From Microplitis mediator (lineage: Eukaryota; Arthropoda; Insecta; Hymenoptera; Braconidae): a stretch of DNA of 64,000 nt. Shown here piece after piece: positions 48,246 through 60,217 of this stretch; within the stretch, counting starts at the first letter, position 1; each line of letters opens with the position of its first letter. Location: assembly GCF_029852145.1 (NCBI RefSeq), contig NC_079971.1:21079563-21143562 (forward strand), given 5' to 3'. The notes under the pieces were generated by a model. That model searched no databases and was not told the DNA's origin. It worked only from the letters and a program-made list of their open reading frames with translations. A program made the translations under genes and the position numbers.

Positions 48246-50170
48246 GTCAACCTCTTTCTCTCATGTAATATCTCACCCACATATTTTGCTACTCACTTAT
48301 ACCTATATACTAAGCACCGAGCACATACCCGAGCTTTTATACTCCACTCTCTGTCCCCTCTACTTTCAATTTACTTGCATTATTGTTCCGTTATTATTTT
48401 CATTTTTCTCTTTTATTTTTTTTTTTTTTGTACCTAGACATTTTTATTTTAATCACGAACCAGACAAAAATGTACCAACAGAACCTCACAAAAATTATAT
48501 AATCCGTCAATCTTTATTTTAAAGTTACTACCGAACTAAAAAATATGATTAGGGGAAGATGGGGCGGGTCGGAGGTGATAAAAAAATTTTATTAAAAATA
48601 TTCAAGTGGATTAAGCCCGCGGTTAAAAAATAAATTTAAAGAAAATTGTTTTTTTAAAAAAGAACCTGTTACTTTTTTTTTTTTTAAACAAATTATGAGA
48701 TCAATAAAAACGAAGTTCATTAAAAACAGGACATGCGTATTAATGTAAATATAAATTGAGTTCCGGTCAGTGAAATTTGCGTTTGTGCAGATTAGTGTCC
48801 TAGTTATTGACAAGGAACTATTTTACATCAAACGCTCTTCCGAATAATTACTGTGTTAATATTGACGTGGATTTTGTTGATTCGGGTAATGACAAAAATT
48901 ATCGATTATATTTAATCAAAATTCATAGTCAATATGCTTTTAAAAAGATTGCTTTGATGTGATTATTGAGACGATGGCGCGATTATCGACGTCCCAATAA
49001 CTGACATGGTTAAATTTATAAATAATAAAATATATCATTTTTAAAATAAATATTTTATATTTTAAATAACTGGAGAAACTAATAAACATGGATATAAATA
49101 TTTAAGGGTTGACTCGATGAAAATTATTTAACGAAAGTTATTATTTTATGTTCAAGGGTTCAGATAGATAGTTTAGAGTTTATTTTAAATATCGAGGCTG
49201 GGTAAATTAATGTTTTAAATAGCCGGTCGGTGATAGGGACTGACGAAGCTTTTAAATGCACCAGTTATTAACAGCAACTATTTTTTTTCGTAACTAACCA
49301 TTAGATCAATCAAATTTAATAACTTAATCCTTTTTTACGACCTTATCAATACATATATACGTATATTAACATATTTAATACAGTAATAATCTATAAAAAA
49401 TGAACAATAAAAAATAAAACTGCTCCTAGTGGCCTAGTTATTTAGCCCTAATTTTAATCTTTTTAACTTTTTTGTTTATTTTAAAAATATAAATATTTTA
49501 CGAATATTCAAATAATCATTAACAGAATAACGAGTTATATCTTCAGATATTAATAAAAATAGTTAATTACGGTACTTGTGATAAAAAAAATAAATAAATA
49601 AAGACCATCATGTTTTATTTTCTTCGGAGTCGAAATCTTAGAGAAAGTTTTGAGTCTTCGTCATCTTGGACTCAGACATTTTTATCATTACACTCTGCAA
49701 TCATGATTAAATATTCACGTGCGCGTCCCTAATAAATTATACCAACATTTAAAAAAATAATTGAACGTAAAAAATAATAAAAACACTGAAGTACGTTCAA
49801 TAACGAGTGCTCTTATTATTGTACGTCTCAGAAAGGCTCTCGAATAAAAGCTTTTTTAAAACAAATATTTCTACTCAAAATAATATTTCACGGAAATTCA
49901 AACATTCGAATGATTCTCATTCATAAATCGTGAATTCGCTATTCAAAATTCACCACTTCCTTTTTATTAAATAAATTCTCAGTAATTATATTCTACATCA
50001 TAAATAATATGACATAAAAAAACACTAAAATTGAACATTTATATTTTCATTTACGAATTTGTAACAATTTACTGAAAGAGATGACGCGGAACGAGGTAAT
50101 TTTCCTGCGGAAGTGTAGGTAGCATAGCATCCGACAATTAGGACATTCACTCTAGCGTTTTAGCTGAATG
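48246..50170. other. AT-rich sequence, no gene recognised
   Basis: TAGGGGAAGATGGGGCGGGTC at 48551 resembles the family 7 end but has no partner. Nothing else supported. Confidence 0.45.
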
Positions 50171-50700
50171 TTATACGAAGCGATGATTTAAATAAAAATC
50201 ACCGGAAAAGGCGACGATGAAGTTTTTGGAAATGAAAAAGTGTTTGGTGAGTGAGCCAGTAAATAAAAATAAGATAAAAGTAAATATAAAAATTATACCC
50301 GGGCCAAAACGCCACTTGTTGGCCGAGACCCGAATATAGAGACCGATGATATAGAAACGGCTAGGGGATGATAGAGGGAGCAACAGATGCCTCCGGGCAT
50401 TGGCGATGAATCCGGGCCGAGGCTTCGAGAGGTTACCCTGGCATTTCCTCTCTCTGGGTCGCCGGTCGAGCGAATCCACTAGGGCAATGGTCCTGCTTCC
50501 GAGTCTCATCCCGTTAAGAACCTTTTCCACCCCATAACTTTCTCTCTCTCCGTCTTATTCAGCCCACCTTCTCAATCGGCTGAATAAACTTCCGATTATT
50601 ATTCCAACGTCGTCTACTCTCTCAAGACTACATCCCACATCTACTATCACTCAATTTAAGACAATTATTCTCACTAATATTACCCTTTCTCATTAACGAA
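50171..50700. other. GC-richer island with a 119-codon minus frame
   Basis: The frame 50171-50530 (minus) starts MEKVLNGMRLGSR, has an arginine-rich stretch near residues 24-47 and a hydrophobic C-terminal third, but resembles nothing I know and its second half lies in AT-rich DNA. It may include a real exon, or regulatory DNA. Not called as a gene. Confidence 0.25.
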
Positions 50701-50896
50701 AGTACTTTCGAAAATTACTTCAAAGAAGTTTAATCAATAGAAGTAAATTAACAAAACCTTTGATAATTCTTAAGAGCAACCAATTTTGACGAAAATTTAT
50801 AAATTTGTCCCCAAGATAAAAATCAGTGAAAATTTTCTTAAGATTTCGATGTGACCCGACCCTCCCTTGTATATATTTTTGAACCTCTAGAAAAAA

Positions 50897-51028
50897 CGAA
50901 TTAGTGAAAATCACATGACAATCACTATTTCGCAGTGAATAGTCACTTATTGCCAGTGAAAAGTATATCATTATTTGAATTAATGACATATTTTTCACTA
51001 GTAAACAGTGAATAGTTACTATTTTGAC
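50897..51028. repeat. Dispersed AGTGAA/TTCACT repeat, second copy
   Basis: Near-identical to 16311-16440 (CGAATTAGTGAAAATCAC, CAATCACTATTT, CAGTGAATAGTCACTTATTG). It ends at the TA that precedes a family 2-type end. Confidence 0.8.
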
Positions 51029-51030
51029 TA

Positions 51031-51061
51031 CACGGAAAGCAAATTATGGGAACCTTTGCTA
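51031..51061. repeat. Relic of a family 2 (CACGGAAAG) left end
   Basis: TA-CACGGAAAGCAAATTATGGG, then interrupted by the element starting at 51062. After that element, TATGCATTA continues the family 2 consensus for a few bases, then similarity stops. The remainder is deleted or never present. Confidence 0.55.
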
Positions 51062-51614
51062 CACTGTAAAAAGAGCGGTGTTAAAAATGGACTTATTTTA
51101 ACTCCGCCCGGTGTTAAAATAAAATTACACCGGTGTAGGAAGAGTAGTTCACCGGTGTTAAATCGGAGTAACCGGTGTAAAAGCGGAGTAAAAGCGGGAT
51201 AACCAGTGTAAAAACGGAGTAATATCGGTGTAAAAGCGGGGTAAACTGCGTCCGCTTGGAGTATTAACTTTAAAGATTATAAAACACAAAAAATGTCAGT
51301 TCTTTATAAAAATTAATAAAAAATATCATTTATTAACAAGTATAGTGATCGAATAAGTGAAAATATTCACAAAGTAAAATATTTTAACACCGGTAAAGAA
51401 TATCTACACCGGCGGCGGCGTTATTTTAACACCGGTCGAGAATATTTACACCGGCAGCGGTGTTATTTTAATTCCGGAGATTTTTTTTTAACACCGTTAC
51501 AGAATATTTACACCGGCAGCGGTGTTATTTTCACACCGTTTTTGGGGGTAAATTTAACAACGCTAATTTTAACACCTACACCGCTTGGACTTACCCCGGT
51601 GATTTTTTACAGTG
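51062..51614. mobile_element. Family 3 (CACTGTAAAAAG) TIR element, second copy
   Basis: TIRs CACTGTAAAAAGAGCGGTG and TTTTTTACAGTG, flanked by TA (51060-51061, 51615-51616). Clearly homologous to 1989-2452 end to end, but with extra ACACCGG-word units on the right (about 51385-51530), so word number varies between copies. Two 64-65-codon frames at its ends are not genes. Confidence 0.9.
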
Positions 51615-51616
51615 TA

Positions 51617-52298
51617 TGCATTACATCCGACAATACTAAAGATATAAGCTGGATATATACTATTTATCCGGGATATATATTTTTTCGTGCGGGCAAAAGA
51701 GTCTACTTCGGGTATTTTCGTTTTCAACCCCCACTCTGAATGTCTACGTACTCAATATTCTCCCACTTTTCCTTGCGCATGCCCAGATTTGAAATAATCA
51801 ACAGTGGGGCGATTTCCGAAGTTCAGTCTCTTTTTAGAACAAGTTTAAGGGGTAACGTTAACCGATTTTCAATTCAATTTAATTTACGGAGAAACACTGG
51901 AAACTTAAAATAGTCTTCGGCGTTTTTCAAAAACTTAACGAAGGTTAAAAATTTCGTATTTTCAAAAATTCTAATTCGTCTCCGAGAAAAATTGTTTCAA
52001 AATTCTCATTTACTTTACGAGTTCAACAAAGAGAATCTCGTTCATTTTTCTGAGTATGAGAAAGAGGACCGGTGGTGTTTTCCCTCAATTCCAACCATAA
52101 CCTCGAATGACCTACGATTCAGGCGAATGAGTCATTTTATCTGGTTGTGATGATTTGGTAAAAAACACAGGCTTCAAAATTTTGGATCATATCAATAATT
52201 GCTTCCGTAACAAATTGCGCTCGGACAAAATAACCTTGTAACTAAATAACCTGAAAAAAAATTACTTTGTCATAAAATAACCTGAACAACAATAACCT
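51617..52298. other. Mixed sequence with TGCGCATGC and possible initiator
   Basis: TTGCGCATGCCC (51772-51783, NRF1-like) and TTCAGTCT (about 51823, arthropod initiator-like) are 40 bp apart. Weak promoter evidence only. AAATAACCT words at 52210-52300 mirror 52808-52830 and suggest an older element around the next one. Confidence 0.3.
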
Positions 52299-52302
52299 TT
52301 AA

Positions 52303-52768
52303 GGCCATTCTCAGACAGTGCCCCCCACTTTTTAAAAATTTTCAATAACTTTCAACTGTCATGAGCGTATCAAATTTTTATCAATTAATTAAGAAAAAGG
52401 ACAACGTAGTCGTAATTTCGTGGATATATAGATTTTTAAAAAATATATTTACACTTGATATCAATTAAGAGTTGAACGAAATTTCTTAAATAAATTTCAG
52501 CAAAACTGTCATGTCAATTTTATAATTCGAATTTTTAAATTTTCTTGGCTAAAATTTATTCAATAAATTTCGTTTAACTCCCAATTGATATCAACTAAAA
52601 GTCATTTTTTTTAAATTCTATATCTCAACGAAATTACGACTACGTTGTCCTTTTTTCAATTAAGGTTTTAATGTTCTTTTAATTAATTAACAAAATTTAA
52701 ATATGGTTGTGACAGTTGAAAGTCATTATATATTTTTAAAAAGTGGGGGGTACTGCCAGAGAATGCCC
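52303..52768. mobile_element. TTAA-flanked foldback (piggyBac-like target site)
   Basis: TTAA-GGCCATTCTCAGACAGT ... ACTGCCAGAGAATGCCC-TTAA; arms of over 200 bp mirror around ~52540 and carry CCCCCCAC / GTGGGGGG. TTAA duplication is the known target signature of piggyBac elements. No transposase, so a non-autonomous derivative. Confidence 0.8.
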
Positions 52769-52772
52769 TTAA

Positions 52773-54459
52773 GTGCGAATTTTATCATTATAGATTTATG
52801 GGAATTTTTTCAGGTTATTTTTTCCGAGGATAACCGGTCGCGGCACCCAATAATGATCAAATACATACAAAAAAAAAAAAATTTTCATTACATTAAGACC
52901 AAAAAATAGTAATTATGAGAAATACTCCTTTGGATTAAAAATTCACTCATAATTTTTTTTCAATGCACTTTCAAAACATCTGACATTAAAAAACCAACTC
53001 ATTAACATCGGAAGAAAACAATTAAATTTACATTGTATAAACAAATTCACAATCGCGTGGTAAAAAAAATAGGTCAAGTTAAAAAAAAATAATCAACAAG
53101 TAAAATAATTTACATAACAACAGAGGTGGGAGTATAAAAATGGACTTTGACCTCTGATGAAAGATCTGAAAAATCCTTGAGTAGAAAATAAAAATATATG
53201 ATCCAAAGAGAGTAAAGGAAAAATATATGAAAGCGGTAGAGTGGTAGCGTGGAAGGGTTTTAAAAAAAGGGACAAAGAGCATAGGGGAAGCTTATTCGAG
53301 TGTACGTGAAGTAGGTCAGTAACACTTGCAACTCCCTCATTGTAACCACCCTCACACCGACCCCGTCCCACAACGCACTGTTATATTTTTTCCATCAACT
53401 CTCGGTACCGTTTCCCTCTACACCCTTGGCATCTAAAATTTCTAACTAGAATTTAAATTCTCTATCAGCATCTAAGAAATCTCTTTCAATTTAATTGATT
53501 GCTTTTATCTGAGCCCACGTCTTATAGATGTCGCTACGGTAAAATTCTTTTTTTTTTGTCTTTCGAATGGGGTCGAGTTTTGTGGGTTTTTAGGGCAATA
53601 CTTCAGGCACTCTCGTCGTGTTCATCTCTTTGGTTGCTCTTCTGCTTCACGTATCATGTAAGCAAAAGTTGTAAATAGCAGAAAGCAAATTTCACACGTT
53701 TAAGCGAAGCAGTAGTTGTTGGACTTTAAAGTGTTGGTGAGTTCGTGGGGGTGTGAGGGTGTGCAAAAGTTTGTATATGCGCAAGGCTGCAATCAATACG
53801 AACATCCAGTTCACTCTGATGTTGAGGTTAGCCTTCCAGCATTTCCCAGCAGTGTCCCTCTGGCTCTGGTTGTTGGTTCCCACCAGCTGCTGGAATCCCC
53901 AACTATATATGTATATATTTCCATGAACCAGAGACGTCATTGGCGTATTGGGTGACTATCCCGTAACCCGTAACCCGTAGTCCGAACCCATGTTCCTATA
54001 CCTTTGTATACCCATGTACAGAGTTTGTGTCTGGATATATTTATGTATCTATAGTTATAGGGTGAGAGAGTCTCGCACCGTCGATTTCGCAACGATAAAT
54101 TTTCAGAGTCCATAAAACCGTGGGGTTTGCCAGCTCTGTACTATATTACATCCAGAGTATATTTTTTCATTTATTTTTGTATACCTAACGTTTCATTTTT
54201 CCTTTTTTCCTTTTTGTTTAGTTATTTTTTTTATATTATATCCGTCCCTTTCTGCATCGGATCAGACTAGTCCAAACTCTCTTGTGCAACTTCCGGGATT
54301 TGGACTACTTCTGATATATACGCTTGCGTTTCTTTCCCGATTTAAACCGCACACATTTCTTGCGATACCCCACAGTATTCTGTGTTGGTATTCTAGGAAA
54401 ATGGAACTACAGTAACTACTCTAGAGCTGATCTAGAGATTTTTTTTCTAATAGGAAATA
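52773..54459. other. Unique sequence with GC-richer island at 53.3-54.0 kb
   Basis: Overlapping frames on both strands at 53692-53955 in balanced-composition DNA; neither is recognisable. The island could be an exon or enhancer. Confidence 0.35.
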
Positions 54460-55384
54460 CAGTCTCGAGGACACACCAATCATCGGATGTTTTGTTTAAA
54501 GGAAAAAAATATGTATGAAAAAACAATATATGGTTAGAATATATAAAATCATATATGTTTGCAACAAAAAAATATATGATATATTATATTGTATATTATA
54601 AAAAATCATATAGAGATTTTAGCCAATTTAATATAAAATTATATACAGTAGTAAATATATGTATTCCATATATGTAACTTATATGTTTTTTATATTAAGC
54701 TGTATATACATTTACATTTACCTTATAGTATTGTATTGATATATTTCCTTTTATATTCAAAAAATATAAAACTTTTATATGAAATGAAATATATGGTAGC
54801 ATATAATTTATATTATATATGGCACCATATATTTTCTTTGTTATATTTAAGCATATATTTTATTCGGTGTATGTATATGTATATGGGTATATATATTCGC
54901 ATTAAATTAACAAATTTTGAAAATTTTAACTGCAATTTAAAGAGTATATTAAAATTTAGATCTAATTTAATTGGAGTTGGTCATACGAATAAGAAACTTT
55001 TTTTTTCCATTGACAATATAAATATATGTTTTTATATATGATCAGAATATATTTTTCGTATATGATAGAAATATATATTTTTATGTATGATACAAATATA
55101 GTTTCCGTATATGAAAAGAATATATATTTTCATATGTGATAAAAATATATTTTTTGTATATGATTGACATATATATTTTATATATGCTAAACATATACGG
55201 ACTCGTATATGATGAATATTGTATTTTTTTAATATAAAAAAAATATATCAGAAAATATAGTTAAATTCGCCACATATATTTTCTGATATTTATCATGTAT
55301 TTTGACCATTTATGTTATTTTCATACGGGCAGTCTCGAGGACACACCAATCATCGGATGTTTTGTTTATAAAGAAAAAAATATA
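54460..55384. repeat. AT-rich TIR element between ~55-bp direct repeats
   Basis: CAGTCTCGAGGACACACCAA...TTTTGTTTA occurs at 54460-54514 and again at 55330-55384. Between them lies ~815 bp made of CATATATG/ATATAT words with a ~33-bp periodicity (about 55030-55210). Its ends GTATGAAAAAACA and TGTTATTTTCATAC form a TIR. The 101-codon frame inside is repeat-derived. Confidence 0.8.
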
Positions 55385-55980
55385 TAAATAACGTTTATAT
55401 ATAAGGATTGGGAGGGATTTTTGTGAGGGTTGTTTTTATCAATTATTCAGCTCACGTACAAAGAAATGTAAACTAATAAATCTAGTGATAATCGGATAAT
55501 AGTGAGCCAATTATTGGACTTTGTCTGAACTGATATTTTTCATTAGTAGGTTTTTTTTTTTTTACTGGCGATCTTTAATACTAGGAAGCGAGCATTAATG
55601 TATACGTAAAAAAGAAAGGGAGGAGAGGACGTCAGTGTAGTGAAGTAATCCGTACGACTTAGCGAAGGATTAACGAGAGGGTAATTGGGACGGGGTGGAA
55701 GCAGTGGGCCTGAGGGTCGATAGCCTTCATTGAAAGCGTTTGAGGAATCTATCTAGCTTGCTCTTTATCAGGCTAGTGATTCTGTGTATGTATAAACCGT
55801 TAAATCCCTTATTCGACAGGTAATGCAGGTTCATTTAATCGTCTCTTGCTGGGCATTTCATTTGAACGATCGACTTTGACATGGAAATCGCCATTTTGTC
55901 TCTGTCAATTAAATTCACTCACAACCAACGGCGTAGGCTACGGTAACTCTTACTGATGTCTATGTCTGTGTCTATGTATT

Positions 55981-56016
<36 letters not shown>

Positions 56017-56600
56017 AAAGTTGTAGATCCCCCTGGTGTGCTTTCATCAACTCCCGAAAGACTAAATCCGGATGGCAAAAGAGAGAGGAGTAGATTTAGT
56101 GACATGGAACTTGTTAGCGTACGAATAATAATTCTCTTGAGGGTAGTGTTTGAATTCCGGGTGACTTGAACGATGTCCACCTACCCAGTTAACTAAGATT
56201 TATTTGCGGGTGGGTCATACTCTTGAGCATGACTTGGTTTGATCTTGTTGTTAACTCAGAGTTGTCACTTGCTGTGAAAGTGTCACTTTTATATGATGAA
56301 TTGCGTCTTATTTACTATTCTAACAGACTTCTGTATCATCCATTTTATTAAGACATAAAAAATAACTAACTCAAACAGCTTTAAAGTTTTGTACAGTTAA
56401 CTTAATATTAGGGGTATGCAAATCGGGTCGGAATCGAATCGAACCGAATAATTCGAATTATTTGTTAATTTTAAAATTATTCGAAAGTTTTGGGGTTTTT
56501 TGTAACTTTTCTAATTACTCGATTCAAATCGAGAAAATTCTGATCAGCTTTCAAGTATTCAATTTTTATTTAATTGAAAGCTTAGTTTTTAACCCTAAAG
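55385..56600. other. Unique sequence with (TA)n
   Basis: (TA)n at 55983-56013. Moderately balanced DNA at 55620-55950 and 56020-56280, no gene recognised. Confidence 0.45.
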
Positions 56601-57770
56601 TATCCGAATTTTACCGTGATTTACGGTATTCGGTATAGTCGAGGTAAAATACCAGAATTTACGGTAAAATACTGTAATTTACGGTAAATACGGTATGTTA
56701 CAGTACAAATGGAGAATTTTACGGTAAACGCGCGGTATTTTCAGTGAAAGTATGGTATTTGTCGTAAATTACTGGTAATATGGCGGTAATCTCCCGTAAA
56801 ATTGCGACAGGCCTGCGTTAATTTACCGTAAAGTGAAATATTGCGCTGTAAAAACTGTAAGAACCCAAAAAAACACGGTACCTATGGTAAAAATGCCGCA
56901 AATTGCGGTAAATTGTCGTATTTAACCGTAATTTACCATAAAATACCATAAACTACCTATGTTACTCGAATGGTCGTAAATTGCGTCATATTTGTCGAAA
57001 AAATACGATAATTGACGGGAAAATACTGTAATTTGCAGTAAATACGGTATTCCACAGTAAAAACAGGGGATTCCAAGGTAAACGCGCGGTATTTTACAGC
57101 AAATGTATGGCCGTTACCGTAAATTACCAGTAAGATAGCGGTAATTTACCGCAAACTTGCAGTAATTTACCTAACGTGAAATATTGCGCTGTAAAAACTG
57201 TAAGAATGGAAAAAACACACGGTGCCTATAGCAAAAAATTCCGCAAATTACGGTAAATTTCCGTATTTTTACCGCAATTCACTATAAAATATCATAAACT
57301 ACCTATGTTACTTAAATTGTCATAAGCTGCGTCGTAAAAAATAACCGTATTTTACGGTACATTGCCGTAATTTATGGTATTCGTAATAATCACCGACAAT
57401 ACCATAATTTACGAGAAAATACTGTAATTTACAGTAAATACGGTATTCTACAGTAAAAATAGAGATTTCAACGGAAAACGCACAGTATTTTACGGCAAAA
57501 GTACGGTATTTTTATCGTAAATTTGCGACGACCCTGCGGTATTTAATCTAAAGTGAAATATTGCACTGCAAAAACTGTAAAAATAAAAAAACATACAGGA
57601 CTTATGGTAAAAATGCCGAAAATTACGATAAATTGCCGTATTATACCGTAATTCACTGTAAACTACCGTAGGCTACTGCAAATTGTCGTAAATTGTGGCA
57701 AATTTCCCGCAAAAATTCCGTATTTTACGGTAAATTACGGAAATTGCGGTAAATTACTGTAATTTAGATC
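56600..57770. repeat. ACGGTAAATT-word array with ~350-bp higher-order units
   Basis: Over 1.1 kb consists of TTTACCGTAA / TTACGGTAAA words, often joined as AATTTACGGTAAATT. A higher-order unit carrying GTGAAATATTGCGCTGTAAA recurs at 56833, 57176 and 57553. GGTAAACGCGCGGTATTTT-like segments recur at similar spacing. About three units. Confidence 0.85.
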
Positions 57771-58300
57771 CGCCAGGGAAAGTAACCAAAGTTAATTTTT
57801 TGTATATTCGTGTCTGAGCTCTTCTACTTCTGACTAAAATTCAAATTATTGAAAAAATACTACAATTTTAAGTCGTTCAAAAGAAACTTTTGAATTTACA
57901 CATAATTCAAAAATTTCAATCGAATAGTTCAGTTCGATAAAAATAATCCGTAAGTTTGAACTATTCACCCCCTTTTCAATATTCAATTTTAATTCAGTGG
58001 TTTATCGATTTAAATTCAATTCGATGATTTCATTAAAATTCGATCAATTCGTGATTGATTAGATATTTCGATTCAATATATCGACTCATTGTTTTGATGG
58101 GTCAATTAGTTAATAACATCGAGTTTCGAAACTCAAAACTAAGTATAATTAACTCAATTACTCACTGTAAAAATAAATCCTCGATTTAATTTTGGGTTTC
58201 TCACCCTCATTATTTTGATTTTTAAAAAAAGCATCCGTGAGTTAACAGGATAAAAAAAAGTTATCCGAGGCGATAATTAGTTTTATTTCTTGTTTCAAGC
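57771..58300. other. AT-rich sequence, no feature recognised
   Basis: Contains many ATTCGAAT/ATCGAAT motifs, as does 56410-56600 on the other side of the array, which suggests both belong to one larger element whose ends I could not fix. Confidence 0.35.
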
Positions 58301-58900
58301 AGCAGATAAGTAAACGGTGTTAAGGTTAGAAAAGCTCTGAGAAGACCTAGAGGAGTAGGAAGCAGCTTCCAGAAGCTCTTCGTCGTTGTCGACGGTGGCG
58401 GAAGATGAAGATCTGCGTCAAAATACTGGCTCGAGTGGTGAGCGTAGGATCTATCGACCTCTTGGCTCGCCTACTCGCTTTTCCACAACCGAGAACTAGT
58501 TAAGGGTGGTGCCACGATGAGATACGGACCATTCGGGGGATGAGGCTGCTGAAAAGAGGTTATGTCTTCGGGCAACGCTCCTCGTATACCCCCGTTACGG
58601 CATCCTCTTTTTCTTCCTTCCTTTCCCTCGTCCTCACTTCTCGCTCACTCCTTCACTTCCTTACTTCTATAACCCCTTTTCTTGGGTTTCTTCCTCATCA
58701 TTTCTTCCCCCCACCCTCCCACCGAGACTCGGTAGCCCCGCGCGATGCTTTTGCTGCTGTTATAACAACCAACGGTGCTAAACTATTCTGTGAGTTGCTG
58801 GGGAAAGTAGATACGAGGCGGACAATGATCAACTGCGCTATTGAATTTCCAGAAATAATTTTCCAAGTACTCTTTGCTGTACTGTTAAGAAATTAGCTTT
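58301..58900 (+). other. GC-richer island with possible small exons
   Basis: A 32-codon frame from ATG 58405 starts MKICVKILARV and meets GTGAGCG, a possible donor, directly after codon 11. A 118-codon frame (58540-58896) follows, Ser/Phe-rich and without known motif. Either may be part of a gene; neither is convincing. Confidence 0.2.
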
Positions 58901-59898
58901 TTAACTCAACTCTTTTTATTATTACTTCTTTTTTAAACGAGAAAAAGTTTCGCAACACACTAGTCAACATTTTGATTTTAATTTGACACGATAAATTGTT
59001 TTTTTTATACCGTATTGTTAATTTCATTTCACGTAAGATAACTTTTATTTATGGACTTTAAAGTTTCTTATGAATAATTTTTACAAGACGTATAATGTAA
59101 TGGACAACTTTTTTTAAATAAAAGGGTGGGAATTTTTTTTGCTGTTTGAATTTAAATTCTCGTTATTAATTGCAGACAAAAATATTTTTCAAGTATGTAG
59201 AAAAATTGGGAGGGCCAAATGGTCATGTGTAAGGTAATATATTGAAAGTTAAGAAAGTGGGGAAAAATGGGACACCGAATTTTTGGGAAGTGACAGGGTC
59301 GAAATTTGGAACTTTTTTTGGGATAAAAAAATGGATTTTTTGAAAAATGCTGAGATATAAATTTGTAGGAAACAGTGGGGAAAGTTGATCAGCTTGAAAG
59401 TGCGGGAAATTTTTAATTTGTAGTAAAAAAAAAAAATTGTTCCGCATTTGATATCTGAATTATTTTTTTGAAAACTGGAAAAAATAAATAGAGGTAAAAT
59501 GAGCCATTATTGGAAAAATGTTTGAAAAAAAAAAACTTAAAATAGTTGTATTTTTTTCTTAAAAAATGATGCCGTCGAAAATTTCGAATTTAATAAATTT
59601 GTGGGGCAAAAATTCAAAGATTTCATTCAAAATGATTTTTTCAACCGGAGAAATCTGAATTTAGTTCAAAATTTATGCTCATCTTATTTTCGGAACCGTG
59701 TAAACAAATTTTGATTTTCTTCCATTCAGAAAATATTTCTTTTACAAAAGTTATCTTTTTGTTTTTTCAACAATGACTCATTTTATCTCAAACTTCTACT
59801 TTTCAATAAAATAATCCAGACCACGAACACTTGAAAAAAAAAATTTTTTCCTTTACTGAAATTTCAAAATTTTTTAATAGAAAAAATTTTTCGTTTTG
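58901..59898. other. AT-rich sequence with GGGGAAAAATGGGAC-type motifs
   Basis: GTGGGGAAAAATGGGACACC at 59258 and GAGGTAAAATGAGCC at 59492 belong to the recurring motif discussed in the findings. No gene. Confidence 0.4.
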
Positions 59899-60205
59899 AG
59901 ATCTAAAAATGTTTTTTCAAAATATCTTCATAAATACACATTTTATAAAAAAAATGAAAATGAACTTTTTTGTCAAAAATTCAATTTTCTACAAAATTGT
60001 TTCTATATTTTTTTCCTCTAATCTGCATATTTCATGAGATATTTAAAAAAAACCGCGATTGCATCGAAAAATGAACTTCGATCGTCCTGCGGCACGTGTT
60101 CTTTTTACTTAAAAAGAAAAAACTAAATTCCCCACGTATTTTTAACTAAAAAGAAGCTTTTCATGGGGCGCCTGACAAAATTTAATTTTTAACGACCACT
60201 CTAAT
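59899..60205. mobile_element. Half copy of the 38794-39588 foldback
   Basis: Matches the right arm of 38794-39588 (TTTTTTCAAAATATCTTCAT, CGATCGTCCTGCGGCACGTG, AAAAAGAAGCTTTTCATGGG) and ends GACCACTCTAAT. The left arm is absent. Confidence 0.8.
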
Positions 60206-60217
60206 ATATATATATAT

